Counted from the stretch's first letter, positions 34,986 through 49,900 are shown. The stretch is 64,000 nucleotides of DNA from Paracentrotus lividus (GCA_940671915.1 CALNVZ010003426.1:10196195-10260194), one strand, 5' to 3'. Notes: a model not told the origin generated them from the letters alone. Translations and numbers: made by a program.

Positions 34986-37900
34986 TAATGTGATATAATA
35001 TCTATAACAAATCTTTAAGAAACTAAGAACATAATTTTCTTTACAAGTCAATACTAAATAAACAAGAAATCTGGGGATGGAGTTGTATGAATAATGAATA
35101 ATACCAGGAGAAGATTTACATTGTTTCCAACTCATCCAATGTGTTGAAACCCTATTCTCTTAATCTTTCCATAACAAGAGAGAATGATTCTTACCCCTTC
35201 TTCACATGAAGCCTTCTGTTTGGTGATTGTAGTAAGCTTTCCTTTCAGGGTCTTGATCTCTTGATTTAAATCTTTAATCTGTTTAGTCTTGCCTCCAGTC
35301 TGACCATGAAGGGATTTATTCTTGTCTTCAAGGTTGCCCTTCTCCTTTTTCAGTTGCTCAAGTTCTTCGACGAGATCTTGGTTCTTTGCATAAACATAAT
35401 TTTTTTTTTTTTAATTAGGCATACCTGCCAAACTTGAAAGGCAAGAAATACATGTATAGGAACAAATTATCAAAAGTTTCAAAATATAGGAACATTCCTG
35501 ATATTCCTACAGCCTTACTACAGACAAATTTGTATAGAAATAGGAACACACAGGTTAACACGCCTTTATTCTCTTCCAAAAAAGTATGAATATTCTTATT
35601 GAATAGGAATAGGTGGCAGGTCTATCAGTTGATTCTTTCCTTAAATGAATTTTTAATGTCAAATGAAAAATAGGATCAACATTTTCCTTGAACAATAATT
35701 GTGTATCTATTTCCAAAGCACATATGGAAAGATGTTATTGTGGTATGTTATAAGTCGTTATTAATTTTTAAATGTCTCGTAAAAATGCTGACGATACTGA
35801 TAGGATGTTCAATTTCTAACTATCCTATACGATTTATTCTTTTCTTTAACACTCCATTCAAACAATTCTTTTGGTATTACAATACTATGTATTTGTATAT
35901 TTAGAGGTAACATCATTACTATACAATTTTTACAATCCATCTTCAAATATTTAGGCTCTTTATAATTAATATTTCTTTTCTGTATGTATATTTACAAATC
36001 AACACAAAAAGTAAAACTCTCCTAACTACAGGACACCTTTAACCTGTTGGAGACGAGCTGATTTGGCTATAACACACATTTCCCATAGACCTCAGCCCGA
36101 ATATATTCGGGCTCAGTCCTCAATGGGTTAAAATTACCTTTTGTTTCTCCTCCTCCAGAAGCTTGTTAATATCATGGGAATGCTTCTCATGTTGGACCTG
36201 AAGTTCATATTTAGCCTTCTCTAAGGCATTCTTAGCATCAAGGACGGTCTGTAGTTTGATCTTCTCTACTTCCATGTCATCCTCTAGAACCTGGCAAATA
36301 TAAAGTCAATATAAACTTAAGATCATTGCAGAGGAAACGGGAAAAGTTAATCCATCATTCATTTTCAGCTAACGTTTCAATCTAAAACCAATGTATGGCT
36401 ATCAGTATCATTTAGAAAAAAGATGACAAAATATACCTTTCATCACATAGTTGGAATTTTTAAAATTTGCTCCCAGCACATAATTTGGCTCGAGCTTGTA
36501 TTATCATTGTGCTCTTCAGTGACACCTGCTCTAGCTTCACTTTACTCTATCTGATTTCCTTATTTCAATTTTTTTTTTTTTTAAAGACTCCAAATCAAGC
36601 TTAAAGGGGAAGTCCAGACCCCAAATAAGTTGCTTTTTTCAAAAGCAAAATAATCAGTAAAACAGATAAAAAAGTTTGAAGAAAATAGGACTAATAATAA
36701 GACAGTTATGATTTTTTTTTTACAATACAAAATAAATCTGATTACTTTACCAAATTGGCAACACAGTAACAAAGCTGTGATGGCAAAGGGGCACAACTTG
36801 CCATTTATGTTCTATATTGTTTTATCATAAATTTTCGTGTTTTTGTCAAAATAAAGTTTTCCTCATAACTTGGACCCCTATGTGGAATTGATGGAAATAC
36901 GTTATTGCATCTATGCATTTTCATATGAGAAATTGTAATGACATATCAAAAGAAAAGTGATATTTTGTCATGAATTTCAACATTCATGAATATCTTCTTT
37001 CTATACTAAAAATCTCCTTAAAATCTTCTCTCTTTTTTGTATTTGGCCATGTGTTTTAAACTGGGCGCCCATATAGGTGGTGCCGTTACATCTGCGCGAC
37101 AAGCACAAACATGAAAAATGATATAAAATTTTAAATACATGTGCCATATGGGTATATTTGGTACTAATGTGAAGGAAATATANNNNNNNNNNNNNNNNNN
37201 NNNNNNNCTACCTGGTGAGGATAAAAGCATATCAATGCCAATGCAGATGATGTTCCAAATTGTAAATGTAGTTTGAATTGTAAATAATTATATTTTTTTT
37301 TTTTAACAAGGATACGAAGGAGGTAATTAATTTTATTTTTTTTTTAATTTTTTATTTTTTTTTATTTTTAAATTTTTATTTTTTATTTCATTTTTTTTTT
37401 TTTTAATTTGTTATTAATTTTTTTTTTTTTTATCATTTTTATTTTTTTTTTTTTTTTTTTTATTTTTGTTTATTTGTAATTTATTTTTTTTTTTTTTTTT
37501 TTTTTATTTTTTATTTTTCAAAAAAAAAAAAATGCACCGGCATGAAATATTTTATGGCAAAGCAGATGTTATGCAATACTGAATCATACATGTGGTGAGA
37601 GCGCATCATGCATCATTCTTATCTACTTCATTAGGAAAGACAATGCCTTAATGGAGTTGAGGAATGTCCCTAAGATGGTGGGGTTTTTTGGTGGTGTTGG
37701 ATTTGCTGTGCTCATCAAGTATAAACTCGAACTCAATCGCAATTATTAGCAGTTCTTTGTTTTGTGTAAACAAAGCATAGGGTAAATGGTAGTGAGAATC
37801 AATTAAAACTTGTAGGCTGAATAAGTAAACGCCATGTCCTAGCATCAACTAATATTTTACTTCACTTTTGGTGAATGGCGTAGAAATACCTGACGACCAC

Positions 37901-40900
37901 AATTAGACAAGTGTAAATCACATTAATTTACTGATTTTACATTAATTAATTAAATGTTGATTAACTTAATTAGCCTAATTAGGTATTCTTAATTGTTCAT
38001 ATTTTTAGCACACTGTTTACTAATAGATAGATAATAGATATTGCCAATTTAAACTGTCTTATGTTTAGGATTGTTAATGATGTTAAAACCGCTGATTTAT
38101 TATGCAACAGAAATTTATGCTTCCTCCTCCCCTGCAATGCTCAGCTTCCTCCTCCACCACCGTGGCAAAAATGGCTAATTCAAGTTAATTAATTGGCCTA
38201 TTACTTGTAAATGAGTGCAACCATTGGTATTTCTTCTAATATTAAAGTTATTGGCAGATAATATTTCCTTCCATTAAGTACCAAATAATAGCCGCATAGT
38301 GGCAACATGTATTAAAATTTTATATGCATTTTTCATGTTTGTGGCTTGTCGCGCAGATTGGTAACGGGCACCACCTATATGGGCGGCCAGTTTAAAGCAC
38401 ATGGCCAAATACAAGAGAAGAAGATTTTAAAGGAGATTGTTAGTATAGAAAATCATCTCAGAGATACCTTGCACGTGTCGGTTGACATGTCTCAACATGA
38501 ACCAGATCAAATTAATTGTTTTAATAAGCACTGTAGATACAAAATGTATATTTTATTGTAGAAAGTATTTGCAAACTATATTCATGTAACACTGTATTCC
38601 TTTAAATAGGTTATAAGACAAAACTGTGTCATATTTTGGAAGTAAATCATGCATTACTCATTGTAACACATATTTACCCAAATTTTCCTATCAGAAATTT
38701 TCGCTGAAAAGATGATCGCGCAAAATTATTTTAAAAAAGCTTACCCCTAACAAGTTATACATTGTTGGAAGGTCTGACTTTGAGGAGTTCAAATATGCAT
38801 GTCTTTTGTTGTAGGGTGAAATTTTGTTTCCATGGTAACCTTTTTCTGGAAGTACTTTTTTCCAACCGTTTTCGACATATTTGGCTCTGTAACTCCTTAT
38901 GACTTCCCCATATCCCTTTTCTGATAGTATTTTTGGATTCTTCAGACAATTCTCTTTCAGAATATGTATACTTTTATAGGTATGTCAAATGTAAGAAGAA
39001 TATTTGATTGAATAAAAACGGTACAATTCCTTGGAAAATTTGGGTTGTAACAGAAAAGGGCCCACCTCATAACGCATGGCCATTTAAAGATGGGATGCTG
39101 ATTTTACAATATTTGTATAGATGCAATGGCATATTGCCATCAATTATCTTGGGTAAAGTTATGAGGAAAACAGTTTTTTAACAAATAAACTAAAAATTTA
39201 TCATAAAACAATAAAGAACAAGCACGGCAAGTAGTGCCCCTATGACATCACAGCTTTGTGACTGTGTTGCCAATGTGGTATAGCGATAATTTTTATTTTT
39301 TTTTGCATCGTAAGGATATTCATAACTCTCTTATTGTTAGTCCAATTTTCTTCAAACTTTTCCTGATCTGTTTCTCTATTTTTTCTGCTCTTCATAAAAA
39401 CACCTTATTTGGGGTCCAGACTTCACCTTTAATATTACACCAAAACCGTGATGTAACCACAATAAAAAACCTCAAGGTGAATATTTGACAAAATAAAGCT
39501 TGAAGCATCTGTCTGATCCCCATTTCTGAAGAGAGATTCAGTATAGTGTAGTGTTCATGTTTGAATATACTAACCAGGGGAGCATTTCATCAAAGGATTT
39601 GTCAGACATTTTATCCGACAAATTTTCTCTCAGCCAATCAGATGCAAGCATTTCAGTAGCTTATAACAGTTTGTCAGATAAAACGTCCGACAAGTCCTTT
39701 CATGAAACGCCCCCCTGAGCACATCTTACCTTAATCTTTGTACCTAGGTGTACAGCTTCTTCTTTATATTTGATGATTTCTTGCTCCAAGGTTTGTTTAT
39801 CCCTTCTGGTATACTCAATGACCTCAACCAGCTTAGCATTCTCAGAACTGTATAGAGAAATTGGTATAGAGAGAGAGGGGAATAAAGAAAGAGTTGTAGT
39901 AAAATAGTGAAGGGGAGGAAGAGAAATCATATGCATTGAATCAAAAGAATGGAAATGGCCTTAAAGGGATGCAGTAACATTGAAAGATATTCAAATCACA
40001 TTTTATTTGATTTAGCTTATTTTGCCAACATAATTATATAAACACATAGGTCAGTCTGGTAGATTAAACTTTCAGTAGTTTATTTTTACTGTAGGAACAA
40101 TATAATTTTATTAATCTTGATCTAATTACTCTTGTTTTTGAAAGTTACTCAATCCCTTTAAACAAAAGAGGAATGTACCTCAATGATCACATGATCTGAT
40201 CACACTTCCATCTAGCCCTGATGGCTTTTTATTCGAACAAATATTAATATTTTTGTGATGTTTTCATTACTACAAATAGCTTTATGTTGAAGTGGAAATT
40301 TCGCAAAGATAGACTCGTGAAATTCACAAAAATTACCACTTGCAGTGTATGAAGCAGTGTAAAACCAAATGATCTTTGTGCATTTTTTGGCATTTGTCCA
40401 CTTTGCAGAGTTTCTTTGAGAGGGCAAATATACGTTGGCCCTCTGTTATCATAATATTTTTCTTTGTGCAATCAGGTAAAATAAACCCTACTTCACAGAA
40501 AATAAAAGAGGCTCTGAAATTAATATAGATTTCTTCATGCTTCCATACTATAGGATAGGTGTCTTAGGAGTTTAAACTCTTAATAATGAGATAATATTTG
40601 ATAGGATCTCTTTTTCCTTCTTTACCCACTCACCTCTCTAACTGAAAATCCTTCCTCATACTGTCCAGTTTGTCATAGGACAACTTCTCTCTCTCCAATA
40701 CTTCCTTGAGTTCAGCTTTCAATGATGTCAAATCCCCCTAAATACACAGTGAGATTCAATGTCTTAAAATGATGAAATGTATAAAGAGAATCTAATTTAG
40801 TGGGAAAAATTATTGTGAGCTTTCATATTATTTACATGCTATTTTTAATAGAAAGAATGAACCTCATGACCAGAAAAATGATTTTACTTTAAAATTCAGG

Positions 40901-43900
40901 CTTACGGTTGTGATGAAGTTTTGTGCTAGGATTATGATTCATGATTCATACCCAAAAAAAAGAGAGGACATTTTCTCATACTTTTACAATCATTTCTCAT
41001 GTATTATCTTTGACGATCATTCAAAATCGTGGATTCAATGTCCATAAAATATGTGATGCATCACATCGAAATCAGACACAAGTCGCCAAGCAAATTCAGC
41101 ACAGTGTGGAGGAAATTGGCAAAATAATAAAAATTGTCTTTTTTGGGGGGAAAATATTTTTTTAATTTTCTGAATTTTCAATGTATCTTGTATGCTCTGT
41201 AAAAATATTGAGTAGAAATGATCAGGGGAAAGCCTTTAAAAATGGATTGTTTTGTTGTCTGATTTGATATGATGAGTCACATATGATTTGATTTGATTTG
41301 TATTATCTTCAAGAGCCTGCCTGTCATGGAGATATCAGGAATATTAATATAATATGAAGAGATGCAGTTCTGGGGAGCATTTCATCAAAGGACTAGTCGG
41401 ACATTTCATCCCACAAATTTGCTCTCAGCCAATCAGATGTTAGCATTTCAGTAGCTTATAACAGTTTGTCAGATAAAACGTCAGACGAGTCCTTTCATGA
41501 AACGCCCCCTGTTGTTACCTCTTTTTTAATCAGTATCTTGTTTTGATCCTCAATTCTGCCCTCAAGGTTTTTCTTTTCATCTTTCAGGTGATTCATTTTT
41601 TCATCCAGTTCTGCTGCAGCATTCTACAAATAAAATAAAAAAATGAACATTCATATTAGAAATTTATATCAGAAATGATATCCTTACAGTACACTGCAGG
41701 TTTAAAAAAAAAAAAAAAAAATCAATTTTAATCTCTTCAATGACAATAATTAACAATGATCAAATATTTTCATCTTGCATAACACATTATTATACTCATA
41801 TGTCTCTATGCCCAAAAAGGACAAGGATGATAGGCAACAGTGCACTGGTCACAAAGACCTAAAGTTCTTTATGAGGGATGTTAAAAATATATTTTAAAAA
41901 GATTTGAATCTGCTTGGAATCGGGTTCTCATGCGACCATTTCAAAGAGACTGAAATATAAAGTAATCCTAAATATCAAACGTAAATGGTTTAAACCGTTG
42001 GGATGTTAAATAATGACAAAGAATTTATTCATTTGTATCCAATGGTAGAAACACACGGAACTGCAGTGTGAACGATTATCCTAAACATATTCATCAAAAA
42101 ATGAAGAATAAAACCTACCTCTTTGGCTTTAATCTCCCCTTCCAAATGCTCCATTGTCAGTTTGTCTTCGTCAATTTGTTTCTTAGATATCTCAGCATCT
42201 TGCATGAGCTCCTTTAACTCCTTCTCTAGTTCAGACTAGAGCAAATAAGAAATGTAGAAGACTTTAATATCCGACGAATGTTAGGAAAGCTTTGAGAGAG
42301 ATATCTTGAGGAATAAGACCTTCTATTACCCCCAAGTTTATGAACAGATGTGTTGGCTCAGTGGATAAAGCCTCCGCCTCATAAGTGGTTATTTTCGCGA
42401 TGACTTTATTTTCACGAATTTCGCGAGTCGGTCATCGTGAAAATTTCCACCTCAATACAAGGCTTTTTATAGTCATGAATTCATCACCAAAATCATGAAA
42501 CTTTGCTCTCGCAAATTTCCCCAACTAGTCCAAAATCGTGAAAATATCTGGACGTGCAAATATTGGCTTATACAGTAATCGGAAGGTCGTGGGCTTGATC
42601 CCGGCCGCGCCATACCAAAAGACGTTAAAAATTGGTAGTTGCTGCTACTCTGTTTAGCATTAAACAAGAAGGGGATAGAGCAACATCCATCTGGCGCTGC
42701 TCAGGGGCTGCTGGTCCAGCGAAAAAAGGGGCAAAAAGTATATCCGTTCATTTTTGTTCTTGCAAGTAAAATTAAGTTACTTATGAATGCCAGAACATTC
42801 AAACAGTTTTGAAAGCACACTTTATCAGTAAACATAGATTGGCTTATTTGGTTTCCCTGACATGGTGAATCCAGTATCAACTCTGACAACGATTTACACA
42901 GGCCCTATTGTCTGAGATAATAGCAGTGGAAAATAGGGCCAGCATATTACCTTTGTCAGAGCTGGGGGGCATTTCATGAAAGGACTTGTCGAACTTTTTA
43001 TCCGACAAACTGTTATAAGCTACTGAAATGCTTGCATCTGATTGGCTGAGAGCAAATTTGTCGCATAAAACGTCCGACAAGTCCTTTCATGAAACGCTCC
43101 CCTGATGCTGGATCTGCCAGCTCCTGTCAGAGCCGGTGCTGGATCCACCACTTCACTTTGTGGAACTATGCAATGAAGTGTTCTATAACTGCAATCAAGT
43201 TTGTGCTATGAAATATTCACTGCTTGGAATTGGATTGAAAAAGCTGAATTATGTCTCGACAGAGTAAGACAGAAGAGTGCTTCTTGACATGTTTACATAG
43301 ATTCAATGCCCTTCCTGCTCTTGATATAATTCAATTTGTTACCTGTTGAGTTTGGAGTTTGGTCTTTTGCTGAGTTGTTTCCTTCAACTCTGATTTGATC
43401 TTCGTTAAGAGCTGTTGATTAGCATCCACCTCTTCATTGGCTTGGTTCAAAGACTCTTGAAGACATTCTGGAGGAGGATTCAAAACAAAATTCAGTACAT
43501 ACTTGAATTCTGACTTGATCGTAGATAAGAGCTATTGGTTAGCAACAAAGTCTTTATTGACTTGGTTAAAAGACTCTTGAAAACATTCTGAAATAGGATT
43601 TAAAGCAAATACGACATAGTATTACAATTCATTATCTACAATGTTCTTGAGTTCTTATTTGATTTTAGTTGAGGGCTGTAGGTTAGCATCAAAGTCTTTA
43701 TTGGCTTTGGTGAAAGATTCTTGAAGACATTCTGCAGGATAATTTAAAGCAAACACAAGTGAGAACAATTCAGTATGATTTTGATCTCAGATGAGAGCTG
43801 TTGGGTATTATCAATGTCTTAATTCGCTTGGTTCAATGACTCTTGAAGACATTCTGCAGGAAAATTGAAGGCAAAGACAACTTAGCTCAATTCAGTATCT

Positions 43901-46900
43901 CCTTAAATTACGATTTGATATTAGATGAGAGTTATCAGTTAGCATCAAAATCTTCATTGGCTTGGCTCAAATAATCTTAAAGATATTCTGCAGGCGGGTT
44001 CAAGGCAAATCCGTCTTTATACAATAAGAACTCAAATTCTGATTTGATATTAGACAAGAATTGTTGATTAACATCCATCTCCTCACAGGCTTGGATCAAA
44101 GAATCTTGAGGACATTCTGAAGAAGGAATGCAAAGACAACTTCACGCAATACAGTATCTGCGAGAAATCTAGTATGATATTGTCATCTTTAGTGCAAATG
44201 TTGATGATATGTACTAAGATCTCTCAAAGCTTACACGATAAGTTAGTATGAAAACTGAGGCAACTGATACAATGCCATTTCCCACACAAGCTGAATTCAA
44301 CTACAATTGCCCTTGTTTAATGCAAAAGCCATGATTCTTCAAATTCATTGCTTTATGTAATAAACATATCTTTTATATAATTATTAAGAGCAAGGTTTTT
44401 TCATCTTCTACCTTCCTTCTATTTATATCAGGGAAAGTTTTTAAAAAATATATTATTCAGAGAAGAAATTAGATTTTTAGGTGCTTTAAAATCAAAAGCT
44501 CATGTGTATTAAAAATTCCCAAATTACATTGCAGATATTCATCAATAACATTTGATGCAAGGACAGAATGTAAAATAAATCATATTTTATAAAGATGAAA
44601 TTCCATTTTGACACTGACCTTTCTCTTGTTGAAGTACTGCTAGCTGTCTCGAAGTCTTTTTAATGTCATCTTGGAGATCAGAGATAGTTTGGTCTTTCTT
44701 TTGACAGATAACCTCCAGCTCTTTGCACTACAAACAGAAGTATCCATTAAAATATTTTTTTATTACATACAAGTGAGTTTGTTGAAAGATATTTTCTTAT
44801 TGTTATACTTAAGCATAGAAAAATGAAGAAAATACTCATCAAAAATCAAACATCATTATTTGATGGAATGTTTAAAAATATTAGGTAACTTAATAAAAAA
44901 TCGATTAATGAAAAAAATGTTATACTTTACATAATTTACAAGATCTGAAATTTTCAGGTTGATTAAAGTTTTTAATCTATTATTATTAGTACTATTTGTA
45001 TTTTGATATAACACCTCATATTTTCAGCTCGGACAAAAATTATTAGAACAAAGTCTTTTTTGCAAGGGTTTAAGTGTTTTCAAGCTTTGGAATGAAATCC
45101 AAGGCAGGATGCAGGAACACAAACACATCGATTGACAAGAGAAAACTTGTTGAATCCTTGAAGCAAGAATACAATGACCACAATGACCAGATAGAAGAAA
45201 CCCCTACATGTATAACTAAGGTGGTTTGCGAACCACGAGAGTCTCGCCTGATTTCGCTATCAATAAAAAATGCAATATGACCTTTGACCCCAAGATGGCC
45301 TTTGATGTAAGCTTTGTAGGTATCATATATGTGACAATACCTAATGAACATTTATTAGAAGTTTAAACAAAATTTATGCAAAAATCAAGAAATCAGGAAA
45401 TGTTTAATAAAAGTCGACCTTTAATTTGACCTTTTGACCCCTATATGACTTTTGATCCTATCATCCTCATCAACACACATGTGGTATTACCTAAGAATCA
45501 TTTGTACCCAGTGTGAACATAATTGATAGAGAAATAAAGAAAACAAGAAGTTTAAGAAAAGTTTACCTTTAGGTTGACTTTTTGACCCCTATATGACCTT
45601 TGATCTCATTATCCTCATCAACACACATGTGGTATTACCCAAGAATCATTTGTACCAAGTGTGAACACAATTGATGGAGAAATAAAGAAATGGGAGCCAG
45701 TTAACAAAAACTTTTTAACATTTTTGTAACAGATGGCCTCATATCATTTGACCTTTTGACCCCTCAATAATTTTTGACCCCATCATCCTTGTCAACACAT
45801 ATTTGGTATTACCCAAGTATCATTTGTACAAGTGTGGACACAAATGATGCAGAAATAAAGAAATGAGAGCAATTATACAAAAAACTAAAAACTTTAACAT
45901 TTTCGTAACAATGGCCTCATATCATTTGACCTTTTGATCCCTCGATGACCTTTGACCCATCATCCTTATCAACAAGTATTTGGAAGATACCAAGTATCAT
46001 TTGTACCAAGTTTGAACACAAAAGATGCAGAAATAAAGAAATGAGAGCAAGTTAAACAAAGAACTAAAAACTTTGACATTTTCGTAACAGACCAACAGAC
46101 TGACAGACTAAACAGGAAAAGTGATTACTAGGTCTCTGCCGAACTTTGTTCAGGTGAGACTAAAAGAGCTTGAGCCAATATCTTTTTTCCCAAGCTGTAT
46201 ATCTTGAAAGCCTTGTCTCACCTCTGTGTCAATGACTGCTATCTTGGCTTTCATGGTCTCTTCTACTTCAGCAAATTTCATCTGCTCTGTTTTCACTGCA
46301 GCATGAAATACAAAAATTAAGGTAAGTAATAATTTAGACCGAGGCTGCTCTGTCTTCATCGCGTATCTCTCTGAAGACAGAGAGCTTCCATTGCAGGAGC
46401 TGTTCAAAATGCAGTGCTGTATTCTCTGTTAAATTTCCCCAAGTTTCATTGGAAAAATGTACAGAATCCCCCAAAACCCAACTTTAATAAGACAGTTGGG
46501 CATCAAAAAGGACAATTTCTAGAGAAAATCTACTTAATGCGGTAAGTGGAATAACTTTCATAATCTTATAGATCTATAACATGATCACCGAAAAACACAC
46601 TCGGCTATGTACACTGCATTTTGAACAGCACGCGCAATTGAAGCTGTCTGTCCTCAGAGGGGATACGATGAGGACAGAGCAGCCTCGGCCTAGTAATAAT
46701 GCTGGTCCTTTATGCAATTTTCAATTCATTATCAATAAAAGAGATAGTAGTTGTTCATCTTTTACGTGGAAATAGTAGGCCGGACTTTCCAGAATTTCTC
46801 CTTTTTTACCACTTAAAAAACATGAAGGAACAACAATAAACCAATGCAATCTGGTATTTTTTCACAAGTTCTAAATTCCAATGTGATGTGTAATTTAAGG

Positions 46901-49900
46901 AACATAAATTAGAGTTTAAGTACAAATTGAAGTCATACAAAATACTTAAGTACTTGTGAAACATGCCTCAGTTCTCTTCAAAAAGAGTAAACTGACATAA
47001 GTATGCAATTCACACAATGAACATATAAAAAGAAAATCCATCATAAAAATGCACTTGTGACGATAGGAATAGTATCAAATTAAGTCATGTCTTCATAATT
47101 AATGAAGATTACAACAATGTTTTTATATACATACAAGCATGGATCCAAGAAAATTGAATTGAATGCATTTCTCGGGCTCAATTGTCTTGGGACAAAAGCG
47201 GCTCTATTATGTTTACGCATTGTATGACATCGGTCTGCGTCCGCTACTGACATGTACCTCTTTTGTATTTCATATTTTGTTGCCACAGTATATAACATCA
47301 TTACTGTGTAATATAAAAGAGATATGATCAATCTTATGCTCAATTGTAAACTTAGCACACAATTTACCATGGACTTACAATTGATATCAATCAAAAGATT
47401 AATCATATGTTAATACAGGGCACATATCATATAACTTTGACTTACGCTCTGATTTCAGCTCATTGACTTTGTTGCACTGAGCTAAGCTCAACTCTTGAAA
47501 TTTAACTTCCAGGACCTGTGAACAAGAATATTTCAAAGAGATTATATGCTAAACTGTTATTGTATACAGTATTGAAAATGACAGACAGGTTTATTCAACT
47601 GATTGAACACCAAACAAATTTTGGAAAATATTTTTTCAATATTAATTAATAATGCTAATCTAATTATCAACCCTTCCCTGAAATGAACATCAATACCTAA
47701 CCATAGAACTAAAATTTTATCTTCTGTGACACTTTGTAAAGTCTCCATCAATGCAGCTCCTCTCTCACTTGTTCGCTGTCCATCAGTTTGCATTCTAGGC
47801 TACCAAAAAGATTATCGTAATAAAATTATGATTTACCTTCAAATCTTCAAGTTGTTTCTGGCTTCCATCCTGTAGCTCCTCTCTCACTTGTTCACTCTCC
47901 ATCAGCTTACATTCTAGCCTACCAAAAAGATTATTGTAATGAAATCATGATTTACCTTCATGTCTCCAAGTTGTTTCTGGCTTCCGTCCTGGAGTTCCTC
48001 TCTCACTTGTTCGCTCTCCATCAGCTTGCCTTCCAACTTGCCAGCGTAATCCTTCACCAAGTTGCACATATCCCTCGTGGATACAATTCTATAATACATC
48101 CAACAAAATATTTTAATTATGATCCTTCCGTTTTTCTTTGGCATCCCAAAACAATTGAATTTGCATAACTGGTTATCAATTGAGTATAAAGGTGCTAAGG
48201 TATATTATTACCGTGCAAATTTCATATTTTTGGTATTCTTTCATGTTCATATCATTAAATTAAATCCTGCTTATCTATTGCTTCTATTTCTTCTGTTAAC
48301 TATGGCATCAGTTTTGGACCGAATAAGACAAGGGTTAATTAATAAAGATCAATGAATATTCATAAAATCAGATAATATAAAAAACTGATTAAACAAAGGT
48401 TTAAAATATCTTTTTGCTTCCAGTTGAAACTCGCACAAAAGCAAAATACATGTATCTGCAGTTTAATCTATAAAAAAAAAAGAAGAAGAAAAATTCTGAT
48501 CTACATAAGATATGAACGAAGTAGATTTCTAAATAGATTATAGAGTCATTGGTAAAGTTTATAATTATAAGGGTGAAATTTCGATATTTTTTGGAGTTCT
48601 TTCATGTTAATGTCATTGATTTCAAACCTGCTTTCTATTGTTTCTAGATTTTTTTGGTCAATATCATATCTTCAACCATGACTGACGCTTCAAAACAGAA
48701 AATAGCATGAGCACGTTATATTACGTGGTCCGCAGCCAAGTGGGTAAATTAAGATTTAGAAAAATATCTTTTTTGCTTCCAGTTGAAACTAAAGCATAAT
48801 GATTTACACATCAGGAAGTCGAAACCTGCTATATCTATTGTTTCTAGATTTTTTTTCCTGTCAATATCATATCTTCAACCATGGCTCATGCTTCAAAAGC
48901 GAAATATCTGCAGTTTAATTCAAAAAGAAAAAAAAAAGATATCTGATCTACCTTAGATATGAATATGGTAGATTTCTAAAAAGACTTTTTTTTAAAAAGA
49001 AAAGGAAAAAAAAAAAAAAAAACCCTAATTGCTACTTTTACTCAGAGATTGGCCATGTTTTGACAAATTTTTCGAACATTGTTAAGGTCTAAAAATAATT
49101 TTTTTAAAAAATCCTGGTGCAAATTTAAAAGGGGAAAAAATTCCCTATTCAAACTTTTGGAAAATGACGTGCCTCCATTTTCACCATGCAAACAACCTCA
49201 TGCCCTATCCCTACCCTGATAGATATAAGATTACTTTGGTTATGTATACATACTTTTGTGAGATGTCCATTCTGTTCTCTATCTCTTCTTGGAGCCTCAC
49301 ACTAAGATTCTCATTTTGGAGCTGGAAAGGGGGAAAAAAATCAACACATATCATATTTATTTAGCATTCCTGTTTGCTCTTGCGTTGGCTCTAGTGATTG
49401 CAAGTTTGAAAAGCTTTAGCCAGCTATGTTTTTAATCCAAGCGATATACATGTATCACGCAGTATGTTTAAATTCCCACATTCATTTACATGTGTAAAAT
49501 AATACATGTACAGTTCCCAATGACACCATTCTGGATACAACACTCAATCTTAATGACATAGCACTCTCATATATAACACTTCATTCAAAAACATTAACCC
49601 GAATGATTAATCTAACAAACAAAACTTTTAAATGGGGTCAAAGTGTTGATAATATCATAGATTCATTACATTGGCCTAAAATAATTACAGTGCTTGCTAC
49701 TGTATACAGAGTGATACAAATCTAGAGATTAAAGCATTTTCTTTTTGAGTTAACAAGTCTGACAACAAACAAAGTATTTTATTATATAGTAATTTTTTTT
49801 ATTTTTTTTTTTGTGCAATTTTGGACTATTTATTTGTATATATTTTCATTAACAACAATATTTAAGTGGAGATATGAGTAACAACCATAACAATAAAAAA

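Larger units (their letters stand above)
36601..39432. mobile_element. 2.8 kb foldback element in a SYCP1 intron
   Basis: The end TTAAAGGGGAAGTCCAGACC at 36601 and the inverse of TTTGGGGTCCAGACTTCACC..TTTAA at 39432 pair. The arms continue through AATGACATATCAAAAGAAAA and TTGTATTTGGCCATGTG..GGGCGCCCATATAGGTGG (left) against CACCACCTATATGGGCGGCC (right, about 38372). A 600-bp segment interrupts the right arm. No transposase frame. A second family member is at 55966. Confidence 0.82.
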
